A stretch of 64,000 nt of DNA from Butyrivibrio fibrisolvens (GTDB taxonomy: Bacteria; Bacillota; Clostridia; Lachnospirales; Lachnospiraceae), in the NCBI RefSeq assembly GCF_023206215.1, contig NZ_CP065800.1, forward strand, positions 3,162,001 through 3,226,000, read 5' to 3'. Under the pieces are notes generated by a model that saw nothing but the letters and a program-made list of their open reading frames with translations, had not been told where the DNA came from and ran no database searches. The translations under genes and the position numbers were made by a program. Numbering within the stretch: position 1 is the first letter of the stretch; each line of letters starts with the position of its first letter. Below are positions 43,320-50,789 of this stretch, piece after piece.

Positions 43320-44348
43320 ATGTCATTCGAATACATTCAGAAGGTTCCTACACCTCAGGAGATACAGGAAGAATTCCCTGTTGCAGCATCACTTAAAGAG
43401 ATCAAAAAAGAAAGAGATAAGGCCATTGCAGACGTTTTTACAGGAAAAAGCGATAAATTCCTGGTTATAGTCGGACCATGTTCTGCTGACAATGAAGAAG
43501 CTGTTATCGATTATGTATCACGCCTTGCAAAAGTCAACGACAAAGTCAAGGATAAACTTATCATTATTCCAAGAATCTATACCAATAAGCCACGTACTAC
43601 AGGTGAAGGCTATAAAGGCATCACATCACAGCCTGATCCTGAAGGAAAGCCAGATTTCAGACAGGGTCTTATAGCCATGAGACATATGCACATACGTGCG
43701 ATCGAAGAATCCGGCCTTACATCTGCTGATGAGATGCTCTACCCTGAAAACTGGGGTTATGTAGAAGATATTCTTTCCTACGTAGCTATAGGAGCCCGTT
43801 CTGTAGAAGATCAGCAGCACCGAATGACAGCAAGCGGATTCGATGTTCCTGCCGGAATGAAAAATCCCACAAGCGGATATCTTACTGTCATGCTCAATTC
43901 AATATACGCAGCCCAGCATCCTCATTCATTCCTGTACAGGGGCTATGAAGTCACAACATCCGGTAACCCCCTTGCACACTGCGTACTGCGCGGATCTCAG
44001 AACAAGAACGGACGTAATATACCTAACTACCATTATGAGGATCTTAGTCTTGTTAACCAGCTCTACAAAGAGCACGACATCCAAAACCCTGCAGTTATCG
44101 TTGATTCCAACCATAATAACTCAGGCAAGAAGTACCGTGAACAGGTAAGGATTGTCAAGGAAGTGCTTCACAGCCGCCAGCACTCTGACGAAATTCATAA
44201 ACTTGTAAAGGGTGTAATGATAGAAAGTTACATTGAAGAAGGTGCTCAGAAGATTGGAGAAGGCATCTACGGCAAGTCTATTACCGATCCATGTCTTGGA
44301 TGGGATGCTACAGAAAGACTCCTTTATGATATTGCTGAACTTAGCTGA
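43320..44348 (+). CDS. aroF: 3-deoxy-7-phosphoheptulonate synthase (AroG type)
   Basis: First step of the shikimate pathway: PEP plus erythrose 4-phosphate to DAHP. The 342-residue type I alpha enzyme shows VGPCSADN near residue 51, PRIYTNKPRTTGEGYKG near 82, the GARSVEDQQHR segment, GFDVPAGMKNPTSG and VDSNHNNSGKKY. The ATG at 43320 follows GAAAGGAG at six bases; an open extension upstream includes the promoter and is not coding. The gene supplies chorismate for pheA and trpE in this window. The allosteric type (Phe, Tyr or Trp) cannot be read reliably. Confidence 0.95.
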   Translation: MSFEYIQKVPTPQEIQEEFPVAASLKEIKKERDKAIADVFTGKSDKFLVIVGPCSADNEEAVIDYVSRLAKVNDKVKDKLIIIPRIYTNKPRTTGEGYKGITSQPDPEGKPDFRQGLIAMRHMHIRAIEESGLTSADEMLYPENWGYVEDILSYVAIGARSVEDQQHRMTASGFDVPAGMKNPTSGYLTVMLNSIYAAQHPHSFLYRGYEVTTSGNPLAHCVLRGSQNKNGRNIPNYHYEDLSLVNQLYKEHDIQNPAVIVDSNHNNSGKKYREQVRIVKEVLHSRQHSDEIHKLVKGVMIESYIEEGAQKIGEGIYGKSITDPCLGWDATERLLYDIAELS

Positions 44349-44382
44349 TATAATTTTTATACATTAAGAACGATCAACCTAG

Positions 44383-44489
44383 ACGATGTTATATCCTCAA
44401 AGACATTTCATGGGAACGCATTTATAGGCATATAGATGATAAATTTTGCCACGTACCCACGAAAAAAGTCTTTATGGATACAACATCGT
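44383..44489 (+). terminator. Long hairpin, probable terminator of the DAHP synthase gene
   Basis: Imperfect long-arm palindrome: ACGATGTT..ATCC..AAAGAC pairs with GTCTTT..GGAT..AACATCGT over 107 bases, with further inner pairing (GGGaACG/CGTaCCC), followed by TTTTATTAT. Its length is unusual for a simple terminator and it may derive from a small palindromic repeat. Confidence 0.5.
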
Positions 44490-44559
44490 TTTATTATGTA
44501 ATCGTATTTAGGCTTATAGTCATTACTTATTCCGGTTAGTATAGGTCTAACAGTACTGC

Positions 44560-45447
44560 TTACCTTGGCTGAGTTCTTTGATATATCTCTCTTATATAAT
44601 TATGTTTATTGTCAGCATAGCGCTGCGTAGAAGCTATATCTGTATGTCCCAGCATTTCCTGCACCACCTGTATATCAGCGCCATTTTCAATCATATGAGA
44701 AGCAAATGTATGCCTTATGGAAAAAGGTGTTATATCTGCCTTTATTCCAGCCATCTTCCCGTATTTCTTGATCATCTTCCACACACCTTGCCTGCTCATG
44801 GCTTTGCCACCAGTTGCTGACAAAAAAAGAATCCCCTCATCAACGGTATCTCCAAGAAGGTTCAACCTTCCCCCTTTTAGATAATCCATGATAGCGCTTC
44901 TTGCATGCTGTCCAAAAGGAACTATTCTGTCTTGACCAAAGTTTTTAAAATCAATACAGTTTAGTCTAAATTCTATATCATCAATCCGCAATCTTGTAAT
45001 CTCACTTGCACGTATACCAGTAGCGAAAAGAAGTTCAAGCATAGCTTTATCTCTTTTTCCCTTAGGAGTATTAATATCCGGCTGTTCCAAAAGCATAGCT
45101 ATCTCACGTTCAGTAAGAATTTTAGGAAGAGACTTTTCTATGTGGGGCGCTTTAAGTCCTTCTGTAATATCATTTTCAAGCTCTCCGCTCTCAACCATAA
45201 AGTGCCAGAATGACCGAATTGTAGAGATATGTCTTGATATAGTGGTGTCAGCCATAAGCTTCTCATTCATGCTTCTTACATATGAATAAAGCTGGTCCTC
45301 AGTAACCTCCGACCAGCTGTTTATACTCTCTTTGCGCATAAAAAATAAAAGGCGCATAAGATCCCGCCTATATGATACCAGCGAATTTTCTTTGGCTTCT
45401 TTGACAAAGCTTAAATACCTTATAAATTCGTCAATGGCTTCTTCCAT
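44560..45447 (-). CDS. xerD: Tyrosine recombinase, XerC/XerD type, with altered HxxR
   Basis: A 295-residue site-specific recombinase of the kind that resolves chromosome dimers at dif. An N-terminal SAM-like core-binding domain (about 1-90) precedes the catalytic domain with GIRASEITRL (Arg near residue 145), LGHTDIASTQRY (His and nucleophile Tyr near 275). The box that normally reads PHxxRH reads PFSIRH: the first catalytic His is Phe near residue 239. Length is normal. The ATG at 45447 has AGGTG six bases upstream. It could instead be a XerD paralogue; nothing mobile is next to it. Confidence 0.82.
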   Translation of the reverse strand: MEEAIDEFIRYLSFVKEAKENSLVSYRRDLMRLLFFMRKESINSWSEVTEDQLYSYVRSMNEKLMADTTISRHISTIRSFWHFMVESGELENDITEGLKAPHIEKSLPKILTEREIAMLLEQPDINTPKGKRDKAMLELLFATGIRASEITRLRIDDIEFRLNCIDFKNFGQDRIVPFGQHARSAIMDYLKGGRLNLLGDTVDEGILFLSATGGKAMSRQGVWKMIKKYGKMAGIKADITPFSIRHTFASHMIENGADIQVVQEMLGHTDIASTQRYADNKHNYIREIYQRTQPR

Positions 45448-45503
45448 GGATTTCACCTGTTATGATAGCTCATGGCAGTTTTAAAAAGCGGCAATTAAGA
45501 TAA

Positions 45504-45540
45504 AAGATTACCCACTACCCGTAAGGAGCAGTGGGATCTT
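45504..45540 (-). terminator. Terminator of the aminotransferase gene
   Basis: Arms AAGATTACCCACT/AGTGGGATCTT with a small bulge; followed by TTTTAT on the minus strand. Confidence 0.7.
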
Positions 45541-45582
45541 CATATATTTATTATATAATTTTAAAACAATAATTCAATAAGC

Positions 45583-46890
45583 TTAATTCATAGTTGAAAG
45601 GAGCTTTTCAGCACTAACATATTTTACACAAAGTGTAAAAAGAGTTGCTGCTGTCTTAAGATCTGCAAGTGATGGATATGTCGGAGCAATACGGATGTTG
45701 CTATCTGTAGGATCCTTGTGATATGGATATGTTGATCCTGCGCCTGTCAGCTTAACGCCTGCCTTCTTGCAATAGGCAACAATACTCTTAGCACATCCAG
45801 GCAAAGAATCAAAGCTAATGAAATATCCTCCCTTGGGATTGGTCCACTGTCCTATTCCAAGGCCGCCAAGATTCTCTTCGAATATATTCTCAACTGCTTC
45901 AAATTTAGGTCTTAAGATGTCAGCCTGCTTCTTCATATGCTCTACCATACCATGAATATCCTTAAAATATCTGACATGACGAAGCTGATTAACCTTGTCG
46001 TGACCTATTGTCTGGAAGTTCATCTGCTTGACTATATCCTCCATATTATTAGGGCTTGTAGCCATTGCAGCAATTCCTGATCCGGGGAAAGTGATCTTGG
46101 ATGTAGAAGCGAATTTGTATACAAGATCCGGATTACCAGCCTTCTTGCATTCTGCAAGGATCTCGATAAGATAATCCTGTTCCTTGTCATACAGGTGATG
46201 TATACCATAAGCATTGTCCCAGTAGATTCTAAAGTCATGTGCTGCAGGCTTAAGATTAGCAAATCGTCTTACAGTAACATCAGAATATGAATAGCCCTGA
46301 GGATTAGAATACTTCGGAACACACCAGATACCCTTAATGCTTTCATCTTCAGAAACAAGCTTCTCGATCATATCCATATCAGGTCCCTCAGGTGACATCG
46401 GAACCGTGATCATCTCGATACCAAAATACTCTGTTATCGCAAAATGTCTGTCATATCCGGGAGCAGGACAAAGCCACTTAACCTTGTCAAGCTTGCACCA
46501 AGGAGTATTGCCCATAACTCCGTGTGTGAAAGAACGGCTGATACAATCATACATAACATTAAGAGAAGAATTACCGAAAATGATGATATTATCAGGATTG
46601 TTCTCCATCATATCTGAAAGAAGCTCCTTAGCTTCATCAATACCTGTAAGAACACCATAATTACGACAATCTGTGCCATCTTCGCAGGCAAGATCAGAAT
46701 CAGAACTAAGAACATCCATCATTCCCATGGAAAGATCAAGCTGCTCTTTGCAAGGCTTACCGCGACTCATATCAAGAGTCATCTCCATAGCCTGATATCT
46801 CTCATACTCCTTTTTCAATGAAACGAGCTCCTGTTTAAGCTCATCCTTGGACATCTCTGTGTACTTCTTTACATTATTCTTTGAACTCAT
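45583..46890 (-). CDS. Class I aminotransferase (aspartate type, MocR-associated fold)
   Basis: A 435-residue PLP enzyme. An N-terminal helical segment (MSKDELKQELVSLKKEYERYQ) precedes MTLDMSRGKPCKEQLDLS, NSSLNVMYD, CPAPGYDRHFAI, CVPKYSNPQGYSYSD and the PLP lysine in ASTSKITFPGSG near residue 265; GSTYPYHKDPTDSNIRIAPT is near the end. These features match the group annotated as aspartate aminotransferase of the MocR-like subfamily. AAAGG stands just two bases before the ATG at 46890. It lies between lysA and a recombinase on the same strand; single-gene unit with its own terminator. Confidence 0.88.
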   Translation of the reverse strand: MSSKNNVKKYTEMSKDELKQELVSLKKEYERYQAMEMTLDMSRGKPCKEQLDLSMGMMDVLSSDSDLACEDGTDCRNYGVLTGIDEAKELLSDMMENNPDNIIIFGNSSLNVMYDCISRSFTHGVMGNTPWCKLDKVKWLCPAPGYDRHFAITEYFGIEMITVPMSPEGPDMDMIEKLVSEDESIKGIWCVPKYSNPQGYSYSDVTVRRFANLKPAAHDFRIYWDNAYGIHHLYDKEQDYLIEILAECKKAGNPDLVYKFASTSKITFPGSGIAAMATSPNNMEDIVKQMNFQTIGHDKVNQLRHVRYFKDIHGMVEHMKKQADILRPKFEAVENIFEENLGGLGIGQWTNPKGGYFISFDSLPGCAKSIVAYCKKAGVKLTGAGSTYPYHKDPTDSNIRIAPTYPSLADLKTAATLFTLCVKYVSAEKLLSTMN

Positions 46891-47008
46891 TGCCTTTATT
46901 TCTCCACCTTCCAAATATTATCATAGGCAGTTTATTGCCTGTTAATACTTTATATACCTTGTATACCTTTAATTCCCGTAATGCTCTTAATTGCAATTAA
47001 CAAAAGAC

Positions 47009-48301
47009 TCAATTTCCACCTGACTCTTCAATAGCCTCTTCAATAGCATCAAATACAGGGAGCTCATCAAATGTAGCAAAATAATCTCTCATAGTCTGAG
47101 CTCTTCTGATGCATTTTACGCTTCCGTCTTCTTTGAGCAAAAGCTCACTGCTCCATAAACGGCCGTTATAATTGTAACCCATCGCAAAACCATGAGCACC
47201 TGCATCATGAATATAGAGAAGATCACCCATATCAATCTTAGGAAGTTTTCTGTCTATAGCAAACTTGTCATTATTCTCACAAAGAGAACCTGTAACATCA
47301 TATGTATGATCACAAGGCTCATTCTCTTTGCCAAGGACTGTTATGTGATGATAAGAGCCATACATAGCAGGACGCATAAGATTGGCTGCACATGCATCAA
47401 CTCCTATATACTCTTTGTATATATGTTTCTCATGGATTGCTCTTGTTACAAGGCTTCCATAAGGTCCCATCATGAATCTTCCCATTTCTGTAAATATGGC
47501 TACATCAGAAAGACCTGCAGGAACCATGATCTCGTCAAACTTTTTATGAACACCTTCTCCGATGACAGCAATATCGTTTGGAGTCTGATCCGGAGTATAA
47601 GGAATACCTACTCCGCCTGAAAGATTGATAAACTTAATGTCTGCTCCGGTAGCTTTCTTTAGCCTTATTGCAAGCTCAAAAAGCTGGCCTGCAAGCTGTG
47701 GATAATACTCATTGGTTACTGTGTTACTAGCCAGGAAAGCGTGAATTCCAAAATGCTTGACACCTCTTTCCATCATTCTGGTAAACGCAGTAGCCATCTG
47801 CTCTTCACTCATTCCGTACTTGGAATCTCCGGGATTGTCCATGATCCCATTACTCATCTTGAATACTCCACCCGGATTAAATCTACAGCACATTGTCTCC
47901 TGAAAAGGAATGTTATTGTCTATAAAATAGTCAACATGTGTAAGATCATCAAGATTAATGATAGAACCAAGCTCATCAGCATAGAAAAACTCTTCTAAAG
48001 GAGTATCATTGGAGGAAAACATAATGTCCTTCCCCTTGGCCCCAACAGCTTTTGATAGTACAAGTTCTGCCATGGATGAACAATCAAAACCACATCCTTC
48101 TTCAAACAGGATCTTAAGGATCTCAGGATTGGGAGTTGCCTTGACTGCAAAATATTCACGGAAACCTTTATTCCATGAAAATGCCTTGTTAACCGCACGG
48201 GCATTCTCTCTTATAGCCTTTTCATCATAAATATAAAAAGGGGTTGGGTACTCTTTTGCAATTGCTTCTGCCTGTTCTTTGCTGATAAAAGCTCTTTTCA
48301 T
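47009..48301 (-). CDS. lysA: Diaminopimelate decarboxylase
   Basis: Last step of lysine synthesis: meso-DAP to lysine. The 430-residue PLP enzyme (fold type III) shows PFYIYDEKAIREN, the PLP lysine in YFAVKATPNP (residue 54), FDCSSMAEL, GGVGIPY near residue 224 and the C-terminal VTGSLCENND with the partner-site Cys-Glu, followed by DAGAHGFAMGYNYN. The start at 48301 fits homologues although its AAAGG lies 13 bases off. No lysine riboswitch is seen upstream. Confidence 0.92.
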   Translation of the reverse strand: MKRAFISKEQAEAIAKEYPTPFYIYDEKAIRENARAVNKAFSWNKGFREYFAVKATPNPEILKILFEEGCGFDCSSMAELVLSKAVGAKGKDIMFSSNDTPLEEFFYADELGSIINLDDLTHVDYFIDNNIPFQETMCCRFNPGGVFKMSNGIMDNPGDSKYGMSEEQMATAFTRMMERGVKHFGIHAFLASNTVTNEYYPQLAGQLFELAIRLKKATGADIKFINLSGGVGIPYTPDQTPNDIAVIGEGVHKKFDEIMVPAGLSDVAIFTEMGRFMMGPYGSLVTRAIHEKHIYKEYIGVDACAANLMRPAMYGSYHHITVLGKENEPCDHTYDVTGSLCENNDKFAIDRKLPKIDMGDLLYIHDAGAHGFAMGYNYNGRLWSSELLLKEDGSVKCIRRAQTMRDYFATFDELPVFDAIEEAIEESGGN

Positions 48302-48466
48302 ATTACAATTTATGCCTTTCTTTTTGTGTAATTGTATCTTTGTATACAATTTGAACGTTTACTCTAGTAAAAGTACCATAAATCATGCCACTTGTACAGA
48401 GTTTAAAATAAGTTTTTTAAATTGGTTAAAATCGCAGTGGGCTTAGTCTATCCCAGCTTCCTGCTT

Positions 48467-49150
48467 TTAGATATCAGCTTTATCAGGAATCTGCCAGTCA
48501 ATAGGAGCAATGCCGTTTTTTTCCAAAAACTCATTACACTTACTAAAATGCCTACAGCCAAAAAATCCCCTGTATGCTGACAATGGGCTTGGATGTGGAG
48601 CTTTTAAAATAAGATGCTTGGGATTGTCCAGCATTTGTGCCTTCTTCTGAGCAGGGCTTCCCCATAACATGTAGACGATAGGTCTGTCTTCTTTATTAAC
48701 AGCCCTTATGATCGCATCTGTGAAGTTCTCCCACCCTTTACCTTTATGAGAAAAAGCCTGATGAGCTCTAACAGTAAGAAGCGTGTTCAAAAGAAGCACT
48801 CCCTGCTCGGCCCAATGAACAAGATATCCGTTATCCGGGATCTTACATCCAAGATCATCATGAAGCTCTTTATAGATATTCACAAGTGACGGCGGAATAT
48901 CAACCTCCGGTCTCACCGAGAAGCATAGGCCATGAGCCTGTCCCGGTTCGTGATATGGATCCTGGCCCAATATGACAACCTTTATATCTTTAAGATCTGT
49001 CAGATGAAGAGCATTAAATATGTCTTCAGATGGCGGATATACAACGTGCGAACTGTATTCCTCTTTTATAAATTTGTATAAATTGGCATAGTATGGTTTT
49101 CTGAACTCTTCTTTAAGAGCATCAGCCCATTTTCCTTCAATTGCTCCCAT
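48467..49150 (-). CDS. ung: Uracil-DNA glycosylase
   Basis: Removes uracil from DNA. The 227-residue family 1 enzyme shows the water-activating loop VILGQDPYHEPGQAHGLCFSV (Asp near residue 63) and the DNA-minor-groove loop APHPSPLSAYRGFFG near residue 188, with LLNTLLTVR between. Length is standard. The ATG at 49150 is preceded by AAAGAGGA. A lone gene with unremarkable flanks. Confidence 0.95.
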   Translation of the reverse strand: MGAIEGKWADALKEEFRKPYYANLYKFIKEEYSSHVVYPPSEDIFNALHLTDLKDIKVVILGQDPYHEPGQAHGLCFSVRPEVDIPPSLVNIYKELHDDLGCKIPDNGYLVHWAEQGVLLLNTLLTVRAHQAFSHKGKGWENFTDAIIRAVNKEDRPIVYMLWGSPAQKKAQMLDNPKHLILKAPHPSPLSAYRGFFGCRHFSKCNEFLEKNGIAPIDWQIPDKADI

Positions 49151-49208
49151 TTTATCCTCTTTAACGCATATCGATAATCATATCAATGATCGTTTATTCC
49201 TCTTTAAG

Positions 49209-49256
49209 TCTATATTTCTATAATTCTATATTTATATAATTCTATATTTATATATT
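49209..49256. repeat. Three tandem 16-base repeats
   Basis: TCTATATTTCTATAAT, TCTATATTTATATAAT and TCTATATTTATATATT in direct succession between ung and hisF. AT-only except for the C; a slippage-prone microrepeat. Confidence 0.8.
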
Positions 49257-49292
49257 TGATTAGAAAATGTAACATTTTCAAAATATTACCTT

Positions 49293-50054
49293 TTATAATC
49301 TCACAGGAACGCCCTTACTTCTTAAGTATTCCTTGACTTCCAGAATCTCCAGTTCCTTGTAATGAAACAACGATGCCGCAAGTGCTGCATCTGCGCCGCC
49401 CTTGGTAAGTGCCTCGTAGAAATGTTCTTTAGTGCCGGCTCCGCCGGATGCTATAACCGGAATTCCAACCTGATCAGCGATTGCCCTTGTCAGTTCTATA
49501 TCATAACCGGCTTTAGTTCCATCTCCATCCATGCTGGTAAGAAGTATCTCGCCCGCTCCGAGTTCATATGCTTTCCTTGCCCACTCTACCGCATCAAGCC
49601 CGGTATCAATACGACCACCGTTTTTGAACACGTTCCATCCTGATCCGTCTTCTCTTTTTCTTGCATCTATTGCTACTACTACGCACTGACTTCCAAATTT
49701 GTCAGCGCCTTCTGATATGAGCTCAGGTCTGTTTATGGCGGCAGAGTTGACTGCACACTTATCAGCACCTTCTCTTAATATAGCTTTCATGTCATCGACA
49801 GTTCGAATTCCACCGCCAACTGTAAACGGGATAAAAACTCGCTCAGCAACTTTTCTGACCATATCCACAACAGTCTGCCTGGCATCAGATGTAGCAGTAA
49901 TATCCAAAAAAACAAGCTCATCGGCACCTGCTTTGCTGTAAGCTTCTCCTACAGAAACCGGATCGCCTGCATCTCTAAGCTCTACAAAATTAATTCCTTT
50001 AACAACTCTTCCGTCTTTAACATCAAGACAAGGTATTATTCTTTTAGTAAGCAT
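49293..50054 (-). CDS. hisF: Imidazole glycerol phosphate synthase, cyclase subunit
   Basis: With HisH makes imidazole glycerol phosphate and AICAR from PRFAR and glutamine. The 253-residue TIM barrel starts [20 protein letters not shown] (catalytic Asp 11), and has [13 protein letters not shown] near residue 80, [10 protein letters not shown] with the second catalytic Asp near 130, [13 protein letters not shown] and [11 protein letters not shown]. The ATG at 50054 has GAGG seven bases upstream, provided by the end of the repeat at 50059-50154 that separates it from hisH. Confidence 0.96.
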   Translation of the reverse strand: MLTKRIIPCLDVKDGRVVKGINFVELRDAGDPVSVGEAYSKAGADELVFLDITATSDARQTVVDMVRKVAERVFIPFTVGGGIRTVDDMKAILREGADKCAVNSAAINRPELISEGADKFGSQCVVVAIDARKREDGSGWNVFKNGGRIDTGLDAVEWARKAYELGAGEILLTSMDGDGTKAGYDIELTRAIADQVGIPVIASGGAGTKEHFYEALTKGGADAALAASLFHYKELEILEVKEYLRSKGVPVRL

Positions 50055-50058
50055 TTTT

Positions 50059-50154
50059 AACCTCATGTCGCGAGTGAAACGAGTGACTAATGGTTCAAAT
50101 TGGTGTTGCTCGCGACACCAATTTGGGTTTGAAAGTGGAACACTTTCAAACTTA
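50059..50154 (-). repeat. Structured intergenic repeat, copy 2
   Basis: About 96 bases matching the copy at 27440-27534, again just upstream of a start codon and in the same orientation to it. Stems: CAAATTGGTG/CACCAATTTG around a loop containing CTCGCGA, GTTTGAAAGTG/CACTTTCAAAC around GAA, and GTCGCGAG able to pair with CTCGCGAC. In the other copy the pair G-C at the top of the second stem is A-T, a compensating change. Confidence 0.8.
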
Positions 50155-50757
50155 TACCTCCAGAAAATTCTTCAAAATCTGCATTCCTACTTCTGAGCTT
50201 TTCTCCGGATGAAACTGACATGCAAATACATTGTTTTTTTCTACAGAAGCTTCTACGCACACGCCGTAATCAGTAGTTGCTGTTACTATAGTCTTGTCCA
50301 TAGCATCAAGATAATATGAATGAACAAAATACACGTAAGAATGTTCCGGAATATTCTTAAAAAGACGTCCCTGCCTGGGAAAAGAAAGATCATTCCATCC
50401 AATCTGCGGAACTTTAAGACCATGTACCTGCGGGATTTTCTTGATTGTTCCACGAAAAATACCCAGGCCGTCAACTCCCTCCGATTCTTCACTTGAATCG
50501 AACATGAGTTGCTGGCCCAGGCATATTCCTAAAAAGGGGATGTCAGACGATACAGTCTTTTTGATAACATCCACAAGTCCGTATTCATTTAATCTGCCCA
50601 TGGCATCGCCAAAAGCACCAACACCAGGTAACACAACATGATCAGCTCTGGCTATTTCCTTCTCATCTCGTGTTGTAACTACATCTGTTCCAAGAAACTT
50701 AAATGCCTTTTCAACGCTCTTTATATTACCGGCATCATAATCCAATATAGCGACCAA
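50152..50757 (-). CDS. hisH: Imidazole glycerol phosphate synthase, glutaminase subunit
   Basis: The 201-residue glutamine amidotransferase partner of HisF. It begins [19 protein letters not shown] (start codon TTG with GGAGGAGAG four bases upstream), and has [12 protein letters not shown], the nucleophile Cys in [10 protein letters not shown] near residue 78 and [12 protein letters not shown] near the end. The gene is separated from hisF by the repeat at 50059-50154 and lies 32 bases after the acidic membrane protein gene in the same direction. Confidence 0.95.
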   Translation of the reverse strand: MVAILDYDAGNIKSVEKAFKFLGTDVVTTRDEKEIARADHVVLPGVGAFGDAMGRLNEYGLVDVIKKTVSSDIPFLGICLGQQLMFDSSEESEGVDGLGIFRGTIKKIPQVHGLKVPQIGWNDLSFPRQGRLFKNIPEHSYVYFVHSYYLDAMDKTIVTATTDYGVCVEASVEKNNVFACQFHPEKSSEVGMQILKNFLEV

Positions 50758-50789
50758 AAAACTCTCCTCCCTTTTTGCATATACAATAG

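Noticed and set aside
48302..48466. Lysine riboswitch upstream of lysA
   Set aside because: The gap is too short and shows none of the conserved lysine-riboswitch segments.
49209..49256. Tandem repeats as a CRISPR remnant
   Set aside because: Units are contiguous, AT-rich and only 16 bases with no spacers and no cas genes.
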